A DNA stretch of 45,995 bases. Origin: Chloroflexota bacterium. Lineage in GTDB: Bacteria; Chloroflexota; Limnocylindria; Limnocylindrales; CSP1-4. Every line of letters begins with the position of its first letter. Position 1 is the first letter of the stretch. The notes under the pieces were generated by a model. The model did no database searches, was not told where the DNA came from, and saw only the letters and a program-made list of their open reading frames with translations. Where the stretch lies: positions 1 through 45,995 of the forward strand of contig DAHXON010000016.1 in assembly GCA_027364875.1 (NCBI GenBank), given 5' to 3'. The position numbers and the translations under genes were made by a program. This document shows, in pieces, positions 17,828-25,939 of the stretch.

Positions 17828-17868
17828 TTGACACTCGTGCATTGTACTAGTAACTTGTGCGGCGTCAA
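17828..17868. promoter_or_regulatory. Overlapping divergent promoters of TetR and exporter genes
   Basis: On the plus strand, TTGACA (17828-17833), 17 nt and TAACTT (17851-17856) drive the exporter. On the minus strand, TTGACG (17868-17863), 16 nt and TACAAT (17846-17841) drive the TetR operon. The two -10 boxes are 4 bp apart and the palindrome TACTAGTA (17845-17852) straddles them, an ideal place for a TetR dimer to shut both promoters at once. Confidence 0.75.
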
Positions 17869-17955
17869 TCGTACAGCGTACCGCGAGCCGACGTACGGCA
17901 TACCAACAGGTCGCCGTTCAGCGTACGAGCACCAGGAGCAGGGAGAGCAGCGCCA

Positions 17956-19536
17956 ATGCCGGACCCAATCGTTCACCGCCGGAGGTGGTGGATCCTCGCC
18001 GTCCTGATCGTGAGCCTCTTCACGGTCAACCTCGACAACACCGTCCTCAACGTGGCGCTGCCCACCCTCGCCCGCGAGCTCCACGCCGGCACCAGCGCTC
18101 TTCAGTGGATGGTGGACGCCTACGTCCTGCTCTTCGCTGGAATGCTCCTGGCCGGGGGCGCGCTGGGCGACCGTTTCGGCCGGCGGCGGGTGATGCTGAT
18201 CGGGCTCGGCATCTTTGGGGCCGGATCTCTTGCCAGTGCCTTCGCCCCCTCTGCCGAGGCTCTGATCGGGCTGCGGGCGCTCATGGGCATCGGCGGCGCT
18301 CTCATCGTTCCGTCCACCCTGTCGGTCACTTCCAACGTCTTCACCATGGAGGAGCGCCCCAAGGCGATCGGCATCTGGACGGGCGTCAGCGGTCTCGGCA
18401 TCGTCGCCGGACCGGTTCTCGCGGGCTGGTTGCTCGAGCACTTCGCCTGGGGCTCCATCTTCCTCATCAACGTACCGATCGTGCTCATCTCGCTGGTCGG
18501 CGTCGTGGCTCTCGTGCCCGAAGGCCGATCCGAAGGTGCTCCGGAGCTCGACCTGCCTGGCGCGGCACTCTCCATCGGAGGTCTCGTCGCCCTCGTCTAC
18601 GGAGTGATCGAAGCGCCCGCGAACGCATGGACGGCGCCGGTCGAGCTGGCGACCTTCGCTCTCGCGGCGGCCTTGCTGACCGGCTTCGTCCTGCGCGAGC
18701 TATCGACGGAAGAGCCTCTCCTGGACGTGCGGATGCTCCTCCAGCCCGCTTTCGGGGCGTCCGTCGTGACGGTCCTGCTCACGAGCTTCGGCCTCTTCGG
18801 CTCGATGTTCTTCCTCAGCCAGTACCTGCAGGGCGTGCTCGGGTTCGGGACCATGGAGACGGGCGTCTCCATCCTCCCACTCGCGATCGCGATCGCGATC
18901 TTCAGTCCGGCCGGCATGGCCGTTGCCCGACGCCGTGGCGCTCGCTCGACGGTGGCGGTGGGCATGTCGGCGGTGGCGATTGGCCTGCTCGCCCTCCGCC
19001 AGGCCGGCACGCACGACGGCTACGGGATGGTGGCGATCACGCTGTTCCTCGTCGGCGGGGGCATGGGCCTGGCGATGAGCCCGCTGACCGTGATCATGAT
19101 CCGGGCGCTCCCCCGCTCCAAGCAGGGCGTGGCTTCGGCGATCAACAGCGCCGCCCGTGAGCTCGGCGGGGCAATGGGCGTGGCGATACTCGGCAGCATC
19201 TCGGCCCCGATGTATGCGGCCGGCGTCCACCCCGCGACCGCTCAGCTTCCCACGCAGGCCGCCGCGGCGGCAGGCGACTCCCTGGCCGGAGCAGGCGCCG
19301 TGGCCTCGATGCTGCCGGCACCCCAGGGCGAGGCGCTGCTCGCGATGGCCCGCTCGGCCTTCGTGAACGGAATGGACGCCGCGGTCCTGGTTGGCGCCAT
19401 CGTGGCACTCGCCGGTGTGGTGGTGGCCCTGGCGTTCCTGCCGGGGCGGACTCCTGGGGCCGCGGCTCAGGCCCCGGCCGGCCGGCCGGAGGAGACCCTG
19501 AGCTCCGCCGGGGAGGCACTGGCGGAGGCCGCCTGA
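17956..19536 (+). CDS. DHA2-family MFS multidrug efflux transporter (EmrB/QacA type)
   Basis: The 526-residue product is a 14-helix drug:H+ antiporter of the DHA2 family. It has motif D1 'FTVNLDNTVLNVALPTLA' in helix 1, motif A 'GALGDRFGRRRVML', motif B region 'LRALMGIGGALIVPSTLSV', and motif C 'GLGIVAGPVLAGWLLE' in helix 5. It acts in the cytoplasmic membrane and exports hydrophobic or cationic compounds. I chose the ATG at 17956 with GGGAGA upstream. It faces a TetR gene, which is the classic arrangement for drug-induced efflux. The substrate is unknown. Confidence 0.93.
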   Translation: MPDPIVHRRRWWILAVLIVSLFTVNLDNTVLNVALPTLARELHAGTSALQWMVDAYVLLFAGMLLAGGALGDRFGRRRVMLIGLGIFGAGSLASAFAPSAEALIGLRALMGIGGALIVPSTLSVTSNVFTMEERPKAIGIWTGVSGLGIVAGPVLAGWLLEHFAWGSIFLINVPIVLISLVGVVALVPEGRSEGAPELDLPGAALSIGGLVALVYGVIEAPANAWTAPVELATFALAAALLTGFVLRELSTEEPLLDVRMLLQPAFGASVVTVLLTSFGLFGSMFFLSQYLQGVLGFGTMETGVSILPLAIAIAIFSPAGMAVARRRGARSTVAVGMSAVAIGLLALRQAGTHDGYGMVAITLFLVGGGMGLAMSPLTVIMIRALPRSKQGVASAINSAARELGGAMGVAILGSISAPMYAAGVHPATAQLPTQAAAAAGDSLAGAGAVASMLPAPQGEALLAMARSAFVNGMDAAVLVGAIVALAGVVVALAFLPGRTPGAAAQAPAGRPEETLSSAGEALAEAA

Positions 19537-19691
19537 TCCCTTCCGACCCGGGGCCCTCTCATCCATCTCGCTGGACGTGGGCGGCAGCCGGGCGACCCCG
19601 GCGTCTGGTGGCCCACGTTGCGAGTCAAAGGACCCACTGTGCCGCGAATGGCGCACTATTCGGCCGCACGAGAGCGCGCTGAAGGCGCCGT

Positions 19692-20300
19692 GTGGGCTGC
19701 GGGAACCTGACAGTGGCTGACTTCGACACGACGGCCAACCCGTCCACGACCACACTCGAACCACCGCGATCCGATCCGGCTTCGTCTCGCCGGCCCGGGC
19801 AGATCACGCGCGTCCGGGCGGCCGCGACGGCGGTCGAGGCCAACTCGACCATGAGCCCCGGAACGGAGCTCGACGATCTCGAGCTGGCGGCCTGGCGGGC
19901 GTTCCTGAGGACCCACGCCCGGGTCGCCCGACGGCTCGAGGCGGACCTGATGGCGAGCAGCGACCTGCCCCTGGCGGAGTTCGACGTGCTCCTGCAGCTC
20001 CTCCTCGCGCCGGGTCGGAAGCTGCGCATGAACGAGCTCGCGGATCGGGTGCTCCTCAGCCGCGCCGGCATCACGCGGCTCGTGGATCGGCTCGTGGCGG
20101 ACGGATACGTCGGGCGGCTCAAGTGCGCTTCGGATGCCCGCGGCGCCTATGCGGTACTGACCGAGAGGGGCGCCGTCAGGCTCGAGCAGGCCCGGCCGGG
20201 ACACATGGCCGGCGTCCGGCGCTACTTCTTGTCTTCGTTCAGCCGCCCGGAACTCGCGACCCTGGCCGAGCTTCTCGCCCGAACCAGCTCGGGCGAATAG
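19692..20300 (+). CDS. MarR-family transcriptional regulator
   Basis: The protein has a MarR winged-helix core: 'LPLAEFDVLLQLLLAPGRKLRMNELADRVLLSRAGITRLVDRLVADGYVGRLKCASDARGAYAVLTERG'. That core fits a 149-residue protein starting at the ATG at 19851. A GTG at 19692 with GAAGG 6 nt upstream gives 202 residues, adding a Pro/Ser/Thr-rich, probably disordered N-terminal tail with coding-like third positions. I report the longer form but the start is uncertain. It is 155 bp after the exporter gene and may be co-regulated with it, or control its own unknown target. Confidence 0.85.
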   Translation: MGCGNLTVADFDTTANPSTTTLEPPRSDPASSRRPGQITRVRAAATAVEANSTMSPGTELDDLELAAWRAFLRTHARVARRLEADLMASSDLPLAEFDVLLQLLLAPGRKLRMNELADRVLLSRAGITRLVDRLVADGYVGRLKCASDARGAYAVLTERGAVRLEQARPGHMAGVRRYFLSSFSRPELATLAELLARTSSGE

Positions 20301-20400
20301 GCGCCTCGCCGCCGTCCTCGGCGCCGTCCTCGGCCCAAAACCCGTCCCGCCGGCCGGCGCGTTCCTCTCCTCCCGGCTCGGTGGACCCGTCCCCAGGCGT

Positions 20401-20412
20401 TATCGTTCCTCC
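20401..20412 (+). promoter_or_regulatory. Leaderless -10 box of the polymerase-domain gene
   Basis: TATCGT (20401-20406) ends exactly 6 nt before the ATG at 20413, so transcription should begin at or next to the start codon. No ribosome site is present. Confidence 0.55.
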
Positions 20413-21747
20413 ATGCCAGCGCGCAGCGAGGTCGTGGACGTCGCCGGCAAGCAGGTGACGCTCACCAACCCTGACAAGGTCTACTTCCCCGTTCCCGGCT
20501 ACACCAAGCGGGAACTGGTCCTCTACTACCTCGCCGTCGCCGAGGGGGCTCTGCGCGGAGCCGGCGGCCGGCCGATGGCCCTCAAGCGTTTCGTCAACGG
20601 TGCGGATGGCGAGTACTTCTTCCAGAAGCGCGCGCCGGAATCTCGGCCGGAGTGGCTCAGGACGGTGCAGCTTTCGTTCCCGTCCGGCCGAACCGCCGAC
20701 GAAGTGGTGATCGACGACGCGGCGGGCCTCGTCTGGGTCGCGAACCTTGGCTGCCTGGACCTCAATCCGCACGCCATCCGGGCCTCGGACCTGGAGCACC
20801 CCGACGAGCTGCGCATCGACCTGGATCCGATGCCGGGCGTCGCCTGGGACGACATCCGGCGAGTGGCCCTCGTCTCCCGCGAGGTGCTGCACGACTTCGG
20901 CCTGGAGGGCTGGCCCAAGACCTCCGGCTCGCGGGGCATCCACATCAACGTCCGGATCGAGCCCCGCTGGTCGTTCGACCGGGTTCGCCGGGCGGCGCTG
21001 GCTCTTGCCCGGGAAGTCGAGCAGCGGGCGCCGGCGATCTCGACGAGCAAGTGGTGGAAGGAAGAGCGCCACGGCGTCTTCATCGACTACAACCAGAACG
21101 CCAAGGATCGAACGGTTGCCTCGGCCTACTCGGTCCGGCCGGTGCCGGACGCCTGGGTCTCGGCGCCGGTGACCTGGGACGAGCTGCCCGCCTGCGAGCT
21201 CGGCGACTTCACGCTGGCGACGGTGCCGGGGCGATTCCGTGCCGTCGGCGATCCCGCGGCCGGGATGGACACGGCCATCGGCTCGCTCGAGGCGCTGCTC
21301 GAGTTATCGGCTCGCCAGGAGCGCGAGGGCCTCGGCGACGCGCCCTGGCCGCCGCACTATGCCAAGGCCGAGGGCGAGCCTCCGCGAGTCGCGCCGTCAC
21401 GGGCACGCAAGGATGGGGACGCGCCGACTGGCCGGCGGGTATCCACCAAGCCGCTCATAGAGATCGCGCGGGCGGCGACGAAGGACGAGGCCCTGGCGGG
21501 TCTGGAGCGCTGGAAGGCGCGCCACGCGGAAGTGGCGGCGCGGCTGGAGCCCACCGACATCCTGGTGGATGGAATGCGCGGCCGCTTCACGCTCTGGTAT
21601 CGAATCCGGGTGAATTTGGAGCACGTTCCCGAGGCCCAGCGACCACCGCAGGAGCCCCTCGAAGTCGACTACGACCCCTGGGCCGGCTACGAGTGGCCGG
21701 ACCGCTCGGGGCAGCTCGTGCGGGCGCCTCGCCGGAAGGCCCAGTAG
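20413..21747 (+). CDS. LigD-type primase-polymerase (PolDom/PrimC-like)
   Basis: This 444-residue protein is an archaeo-eukaryotic primase-superfamily polymerase of the bacterial LigD PolDom type, which adds ribonucleotides at gaps and breaks. Visible motifs are 'LTNPDKVYFP', 'YYLAVAEGAL', 'QKRAPESRPEW', the catalytic Asp136 and Asp138 in 'RIDLDPMPG', 'TSGSRGIHINV', and 'DYNQNAKDRTVASAYSVRP'. A C-terminal part after about 300 is outside the usual core. The domain is not fused to a ligase; instead a separate ATP ligase gene lies convergent, 16 bp away. This split matches mycobacterial PrimC and LigC. The start is supported by the leaderless -10 box. Confidence 0.9.
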   Translation: MPARSEVVDVAGKQVTLTNPDKVYFPVPGYTKRELVLYYLAVAEGALRGAGGRPMALKRFVNGADGEYFFQKRAPESRPEWLRTVQLSFPSGRTADEVVIDDAAGLVWVANLGCLDLNPHAIRASDLEHPDELRIDLDPMPGVAWDDIRRVALVSREVLHDFGLEGWPKTSGSRGIHINVRIEPRWSFDRVRRAALALAREVEQRAPAISTSKWWKEERHGVFIDYNQNAKDRTVASAYSVRPVPDAWVSAPVTWDELPACELGDFTLATVPGRFRAVGDPAAGMDTAIGSLEALLELSARQEREGLGDAPWPPHYAKAEGEPPRVAPSRARKDGDAPTGRRVSTKPLIEIARAATKDEALAGLERWKARHAEVAARLEPTDILVDGMRGRFTLWYRIRVNLEHVPEAQRPPQEPLEVDYDPWAGYEWPDRSGQLVRAPRRKAQ

Positions 21748-21763
21748 GCGCGGGTCCTGGGCC

Positions 21764-22852
21764 TCAGCCCTGGCGCCCGAAGATCTCCATCAACTCGTAC
21801 GGCGGCGTGACCTCGAGCTGGTCGTACCTGCAGTCGGCGGGCGACTTGTCCGGGCGCCAGCGCACAAACGTCGTGGCGTGGCGGAATCGATCGCCCTGCA
21901 GATGGCCGTAGGCGACCTCGCAGACTCGCTCGGCCCGCAGCGGCTCCCACGACAGATCGCGATCCGCGTTCCAGCGGCTCTTCATGCCGGGCACACGCTG
22001 GCCCGAAGCCTGTTGCTGCGCCTCCCATTCGACCCACTCCGCCCAGGGATGACCTTCGAGGGCGTTCTCTCGGAGCGGTGCCAGCTCTTCGACCAGCGCC
22101 CGGCGCTTCTCCGTCGAGAAGCTCGCCGTGATGCCCACGTGGTTCAGCCGCCCGTCGTCGGCGTACAGGCCCAGCAGCAGCGAGCCAACCAGGGTGCCGG
22201 GGCCGTTCTTGTGCCAGCGGAAGCCAGCCACGACACAGTCCGCGGTCCGGGCGTGCTTGATCTTGGCCCAGCCGCGCTTCACGGGCAGGTACGGGTCGGA
22301 GAGGCGCTTCGCCACCACGCCGTCCAGGCCCGCGCCCTCGAAGCGCCGGAACCAGTCCGCCGCCACGGCCGGGTCGCGGGTGGATGGCGTGAGGTGGATG
22401 GGCGCGGCCGGGGCGGCCAGCACCCGCTCCAGCTCGGCTCGGCGCTCGCCTTGCGGTACGGCCCGCATGTCCCGATCGTCGAGCGCGAGCAGATCCCAGG
22501 CCACGAAGCTGGCGGGCGTCTGCGCCGCGAGCATCCGGACCCGTGATTCGGCGGGGTGGATTCGCAGCAGCATCGAGTCGAAGTCCAGGCCGTTCGGGCC
22601 CGCGATCACGACCTCGCCGTCCACGACGCAGCGCTCGGGCAGGTTCGCCTTCAGCGCGGGCGCCAGCTCGGGGAAGTAGCGATCGAGGGGGCGCAGGTCG
22701 CGGCTCTGGATGAACGTTTCGTCGCCGTCGCGGAAGACGATCGCCCGGAAGCCGTCCCACTTGGGCTCGTATTGCCAGCCCTCGCCGTCGGGGATCTCGT
22801 CGGTGAGCTTGGCCAGCATGGGTTCGATCGGTGGATCGAATGGCAGCTTCAC
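21764..22852 (-). CDS. ligC: ATP-dependent DNA ligase (LigC-like)
   Basis: The 362-residue product is an ATP-dependent DNA ligase without accessory domains. The adenylated Lys31 lies in motif I 'YEPKWDGFRAIVF'; other motifs are 'IQSRDLRPLDRYFPEL', 'VVDGEVVIAG' (motif III), 'EGAGLDGVVAKRLSDPYLPVKRGWAKIKH' (motifs IV and V), and an OB-fold C-terminal part ending 'FVRWRPDKSPADC'. Size and layout fit LigC rather than LigD. It is convergent with the polymerase-domain gene, which points to joint action in gap repair. The GTG start at 22852 is fixed by a TATAGT box that ends 6 nt upstream (22859-22864). Confidence 0.92.
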   Translation of the reverse strand: MKLPFDPPIEPMLAKLTDEIPDGEGWQYEPKWDGFRAIVFRDGDETFIQSRDLRPLDRYFPELAPALKANLPERCVVDGEVVIAGPNGLDFDSMLLRIHPAESRVRMLAAQTPASFVAWDLLALDDRDMRAVPQGERRAELERVLAAPAAPIHLTPSTRDPAVAADWFRRFEGAGLDGVVAKRLSDPYLPVKRGWAKIKHARTADCVVAGFRWHKNGPGTLVGSLLLGLYADDGRLNHVGITASFSTEKRRALVEELAPLRENALEGHPWAEWVEWEAQQQASGQRVPGMKSRWNADRDLSWEPLRAERVCEVAYGHLQGDRFRHATTFVRWRPDKSPADCRYDQLEVTPPYELMEIFGRQG

Positions 22853-22858
22853 CGCTCG

Positions 22859-22864
22859 ACTATA
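22859..22864 (-). promoter_or_regulatory. Leaderless -10 box of the ligase gene
   Basis: TATAGT on the minus strand ends 6 nt before the GTG start of the ligase gene, predicting a leaderless mRNA. No -35 box is obvious. Confidence 0.55.
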
Positions 22865-22915
22865 TCGCGGCGTCGACGAATGTCCCGCTCCCGCGCCGAC
22901 CCACGCGACGGAGGC

Positions 22916-23125
22916 TCATCCCCAGCTCGAGTCGTTCTCGCCCTCCGGCGGCACGTGGATTGGATCGTTCTGCGGCTTGCCGCATCGGCACAACGACGAC
23001 GTGGGCCGGGTCTGGGCCACCACCAGCTGCCGAATGTCGGGCTGGCCGGCGAAGATCGGTGAGTCCGAGGTGGGCTTTGGGTCGAAAGCGTGGCGCGATG
23101 GCTTGCGAGCCTTGAAGAAATGCAT
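22916..23125 (-). CDS. Small conserved-looking protein with CRCGKPQNDPIH motif
   Basis: A 69-residue reading frame begins at an ATG with a perfect AAGGAGG site 7 nt upstream, which is strong evidence that it is translated. The sequence runs 'MHFFKARKPSRHAFDPKP' and then 'LCRCGKPQNDPIHVPPEGEN'. The CxC with a nearby His could bind zinc or another metal, but with only two Cys this is a guess. It lies 60 bp upstream of the ligase gene on the same strand. I do not recognise the family. Confidence 0.65.
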   Translation of the reverse strand: MHFFKARKPSRHAFDPKPTSDSPIFAGQPDIRQLVVAQTRPTSSLCRCGKPQNDPIHVPPEGENDSSWG

Positions 23126-23167
23126 CTCGAACCTCCTTCGATTCGACCACGCGACGTCGGCCGAGGT

Positions 23168-23401
23168 TCACCGCTTCTCGTAGCCGAGGGCGCGCATCCC
23201 GGCCTCGAACTCGACCTGCGTGATCTCGCCGCGGGCAAATCGGTAGCGGAGGGCGTCGGCGGCAGGATCGTATCGGTCCCGCCGGCCGGTGCCGCCGCGA
23301 ATCACTTCCACGATCAGCCAGATGATCGCGATCGGAATGGCCAGCGCCAGGAGGATCGACCCAAAGACGATCAGACCGATGAACCCGCCGAGGATCGACA
23401 T
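23168..23401 (-). CDS. Small membrane protein with C-terminal SHOCT domain
   Basis: The 77-residue protein has one N-terminal membrane segment ('FIGLIVFGSILLALAIPIAIIWLIVEVI') and a C-terminal SHOCT motif, 'DALRYRFARGEITQVEFEAGMRALG', a short helical module often found at the ends of bacterial membrane proteins. I chose the ATG at 23401 because GGTGGAGG lies just upstream; a TACAAT -10 box is at 23424-23429. It precedes the CxC protein gene by 42 bp on the same strand, so they may form an operon. Function is unknown. Confidence 0.78.
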   Translation of the reverse strand: MSILGGFIGLIVFGSILLALAIPIAIIWLIVEVIRGGTGRRDRYDPAADALRYRFARGEITQVEFEAGMRALGYEKR

Positions 23402-23592
23402 TGCCACCTCCACCTGCGCCCCGATTGTAGCGGCGTCGCCGGGCCCGATCCGGCACGACAAACGGCCCTACCGGCCGCGGCCGCCGAGCGCGCAACCTCA
23501 AACGATCCCGATGGGATCTGGCGGCTCAAGCAGGAACATCGACGCGCGGCCGCGCACCCGACAAGCCGGCCCGCAATCACGTGGGTGGTCAA

Positions 23593-24906
23593 ATGCCAAA
23601 GGCTGAGATCGCTTCTCGCGAGCGCAACTTCGAAGTCGTGGGCATCGCCCGGGTCGAAGGTGAGGGGACGCTCAAGCTCCGCATCTCCGACGGCGACGTC
23701 CGCGAAGCCCGGCTCTCCATTTTCGAGGCGCCGCGCTACTTCGAGAAGCTCGTGGTGGGCCGCTCGCCCAACGAAGTCATCGATATCACGGCTCGAATCT
23801 GCGGCATCTGCCCGGTTGCCTACCAGATGAGCTCGGCGATGGCATTCGAGCACCTCTTCGAGGTCGAGATCGACCCCCAGGTTCGGGCGCTGCGCAGGCT
23901 CTTCTACTGGGGCGAATGGATCGAGAGCCATGCGCTCCACGTCTACATGCTCCACGCGCCGGACTTCCTCGGCTACGAGAGCGCGATCGCCATGGCCCGC
24001 GACCACAAGCCGGTCGTGGAGCAGGCGCTGCGGCTCAAGCGGACCGGCAACGAGATCATGAAGCTGATCGGCGGCCGGGCCATCCATCCGATCTCGATGC
24101 GCGTCGGCGGCTTCTCGAGTACGCCTTCGCGGGCCGCCATCGCGGCCTTGCGCGAGCCCCTCGTGGAGGCTCTGTCGCTCTCCCAGGCGACGCTCAAGCT
24201 CGTGGCCGCGTTCAAGGCCCCCAAGTTCGAGCGCGATCCGCTCTTCGTCGCGATCAAGCATCCGATCGAATACGGCCTCAACGACGGCCGGATCGTCTCC
24301 TCCGACGGCATCGACGTGCCGCTCTGGGGCTGGCGTGAGGCCTTCCGCGAAGAGCACCACGAAGGCTCGAACGCGCTCCACGCTCGAACGCTCGACGGGC
24401 GCGTGTACCAGCTGGGGCCCTCGGCGCGAGTGACCCTGAACGCCGACCAGCTCCACCCGCTTGCGGCGGAGGCCCTGCGGGCGAGCGGGCTGGCGAATCT
24501 GATTGCCCGGAACCCGTACTGGTCGATCGCGGCTCGGGCCGTGGAGCTGATTCACGCCTCGGCGGCGGCACTCGACATCGTCGACTCCTACGAGGAGCCC
24601 GCTCGGCCGTTCACGCCGTGGGCGCCGGTGGCCGGCGAGACGGGTTGGGGCTCGGAGGCGCCGCGAGGGATCTGCTGGCATCACTACGACGTGGACGAAT
24701 CCGGGAAGGTGGCCGCGGCCCAGATCGTGGCGCCGACCGGGCAGAACCAGGGCATGATCGAGGCGGACCTGGCCGCGTTCGCGCCCGACATCATGGATCT
24801 GCCTCACGCCGAGGCCACGGTGCGGCTCGAGCAGCTGATCCGCTCATACGATCCGTGCATCAGCTGCGCCACGCACTTCCTCCGCCTCGAGGTGGAACGG
24901 GACTGA
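23593..24906 (+). CDS. [NiFe]-hydrogenase large (catalytic) subunit, group 3-like, without small subunit
   Basis: This 437-residue protein is the catalytic subunit of a [NiFe] hydrogenase, closest in layout to soluble group 3 enzymes (sulfhydrogenase/MvhA alpha type). Both nickel-ligating motifs are intact: Cys70 and Cys73 in 'RICGICPVAYQ', and Cys422 and Cys425 in 'DPCISCATH'. Only nine residues follow His428, the usual cleavage point of the maturation protease, giving a very short removable tail. No small (Fe-S) subunit or diaphorase gene adjoins it, which is unusual. A maturation protease is encoded 2.6 kb downstream on the same strand. The ATG at 23593 is preceded by GGGTGG; a GTG at 23581 is possible. 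Confidence 0.9.
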   Translation: MPKAEIASRERNFEVVGIARVEGEGTLKLRISDGDVREARLSIFEAPRYFEKLVVGRSPNEVIDITARICGICPVAYQMSSAMAFEHLFEVEIDPQVRALRRLFYWGEWIESHALHVYMLHAPDFLGYESAIAMARDHKPVVEQALRLKRTGNEIMKLIGGRAIHPISMRVGGFSSTPSRAAIAALREPLVEALSLSQATLKLVAAFKAPKFERDPLFVAIKHPIEYGLNDGRIVSSDGIDVPLWGWREAFREEHHEGSNALHARTLDGRVYQLGPSARVTLNADQLHPLAAEALRASGLANLIARNPYWSIAARAVELIHASAAALDIVDSYEEPARPFTPWAPVAGETGWGSEAPRGICWHHYDVDESGKVAAAQIVAPTGQNQGMIEADLAAFAPDIMDLPHAEATVRLEQLIRSYDPCISCATHFLRLEVERD

Positions 24907-24956
24907 GGGCGCGGCGCGGGGCTGTGCGGGGCGCGCCACTCATCCGTACGGAATCT

Positions 24957-25151
24957 GAACAACCTCCATGAGGCGCAGGTTGTTCGAGATATCGAGCGAC
25001 GAAACGCTGCTCGGGCCGCCGAACCCGCCTGATCGAGCCCGAAAACGGCCGGATCGGCCCGAATCCCGGCCCCCGGGCCCGTTACGTGGGCCGGTCTGCC
25101 GCCGATTCGGGCCGGATCCCGAATAACCCTCCACCTGGCGGAAGTTGTTCA
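24957..25151. repeat. Structured intergenic repeat region before the XRE gene
   Basis: Two related copies of an element AACC(C)TCCAnnnGGCGnnnGTTGTTC occur at 24961-24985 and 25126-25150. The first copy contains a perfect inverted repeat, GAACAACCT (24957-24965) and AGGTTGTTC (24977-24985). Between them, GGATCGGCCCGAATC (25051-25065) pairs with GATTCGGGCCGGATCC (25104-25119) with a single bulged base, and an inner GGGCCC/GGGCC hairpin lies near 25075-25094. No coding sequence is evident in the 24907-25288 gap. This may be a small dispersed repeat or a long structured RNA terminator for the hydrogenase gene. Confidence 0.6.
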
Positions 25152-25253
25152 ATTTCTCGCCGGGCTGGCGCCGGCGAGAACGAGTGCCGGTCAAAGCGGG
25201 CTTGGGCAACGGGTACCACATGACAGCCATACTGGGCGGAGTGCCAAGTTTAC

Positions 25254-25288
25254 TTGACATTGGCGTGGGTACCGCGTAGATTCGGGTC
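25254..25288 (+). promoter_or_regulatory. Leaderless promoter of the XRE regulator gene
   Basis: Consensus -35 TTGACA (25254-25259), a 17-nt spacer and -10 TAGATT (25277-25282) lie immediately upstream. The -10 box ends 6 nt before the ATG at 25289, so the mRNA should start at the A of the start codon. This is the clearest leaderless promoter in the window. Confidence 0.85.
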
Positions 25289-25516
25289 ATGCGGAAGACC
25301 ACCGAAGAGGCGCTCGGCAACAAGCTCCGCGTGGCTCGGGCCGAGAGGGAGATCTCGCAGGACGAGCTCGCCCATGCCGTCGGGGTGACACGCCAAACCA
25401 TCAGCTCGATCGAGACGGGCCAGTACTGCCCTTCCGCGCTGCTCGCCTTCAAGCTGGCGCGCGCTGTTGACTGGCCGATCGAGCGGTTGTTCTGGATCCA
25501 AGGAGTGACGGGATGA
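25289..25516 (+). CDS. Small XRE/HTH regulator (Cro/CI-like)
   Basis: The 75-residue protein is almost entirely one helix-turn-helix domain of the XRE family: 'NKLRVARAEREISQDELAHAVGVTRQTISSIETGQYCPSALLAFKLARAVDWPIERLF'. Small regulators of this type ending in '..IERLFW' commonly control an adjacent small membrane protein. Its stop overlaps the start of the next gene by 4 nt, so the pair is translationally coupled. The start is fixed by the leaderless promoter. Target sites are unknown. Confidence 0.9.
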   Translation: MRKTTEEALGNKLRVARAEREISQDELAHAVGVTRQTISSIETGQYCPSALLAFKLARAVDWPIERLFWIQGVTG

Positions 25517-25803
25517 GTCTGGCGAGAGACGAACGCGAACGAGAGATCGACCTTCGCGCTGATCGGGCGGCTTACATGGTGGTCACGTACGGGCTGCTCG
25601 TCCTCGTCATGCTCCGGGCCGTACTCCGTGACGAGGCGGCCTGGGATCTGATGGCCCTGGTGCTCCTCGGCGGCGCGGTGAACCTGGGTTACACCGCCTG
25701 GAAGCGCGCCGTCTCGCACCAGCTCCTCGTGTTCAGTCTGTCCATCGCCGTGGTTTCGGCGCTGGTCGCCGGGACGATCGCGTTCGCGACTCGACTCCTG
25801 TAG
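25513..25803 (+). CDS. Small integral membrane protein coupled to XRE regulator
   Basis: The 96-residue product has a charged N-terminus ('SLARDEREREIDLRADRAAY') and three hydrophobic segments ('MVVTYGLLVLVMLRAVL', 'LMALVLLGGAVNLGYTAW', 'LLVFSLSIAVVSALVAGTIAFA'). It resembles the small membrane proteins often paired with XRE regulators (DUF2178/DUF6773-like in layout), but I cannot assign a family firmly. The ATG overlaps the regulator's stop (ATGA). Confidence 0.75.
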   Translation: MSLARDEREREIDLRADRAAYMVVTYGLLVLVMLRAVLRDEAAWDLMALVLLGGAVNLGYTAWKRAVSHQLLVFSLSIAVVSALVAGTIAFATRLL

Positions 25804-25939
25804 TTCAGGCCTCGGAGGGAAAGCCCGCGCCCGAGTAAGGCCACCGCATCCCAGCGTCGACGCCCACGAAACCCCCGGCGTGCCCCCGGCCACGGCGTGC
25901 CCCGGCCACGGCGGTCCGATGGGCTAACCTACGATCCTC

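Noticed and set aside
20413-22852. Full non-homologous end-joining operon
   Set aside because: No Ku gene is present and the ligase lacks the LigD nuclease and polymerase fusion.
24957-24985. Possible CRISPR repeat
   Set aside because: Only two diverged copies 165 bp apart, with no regular spacers and no cas genes.
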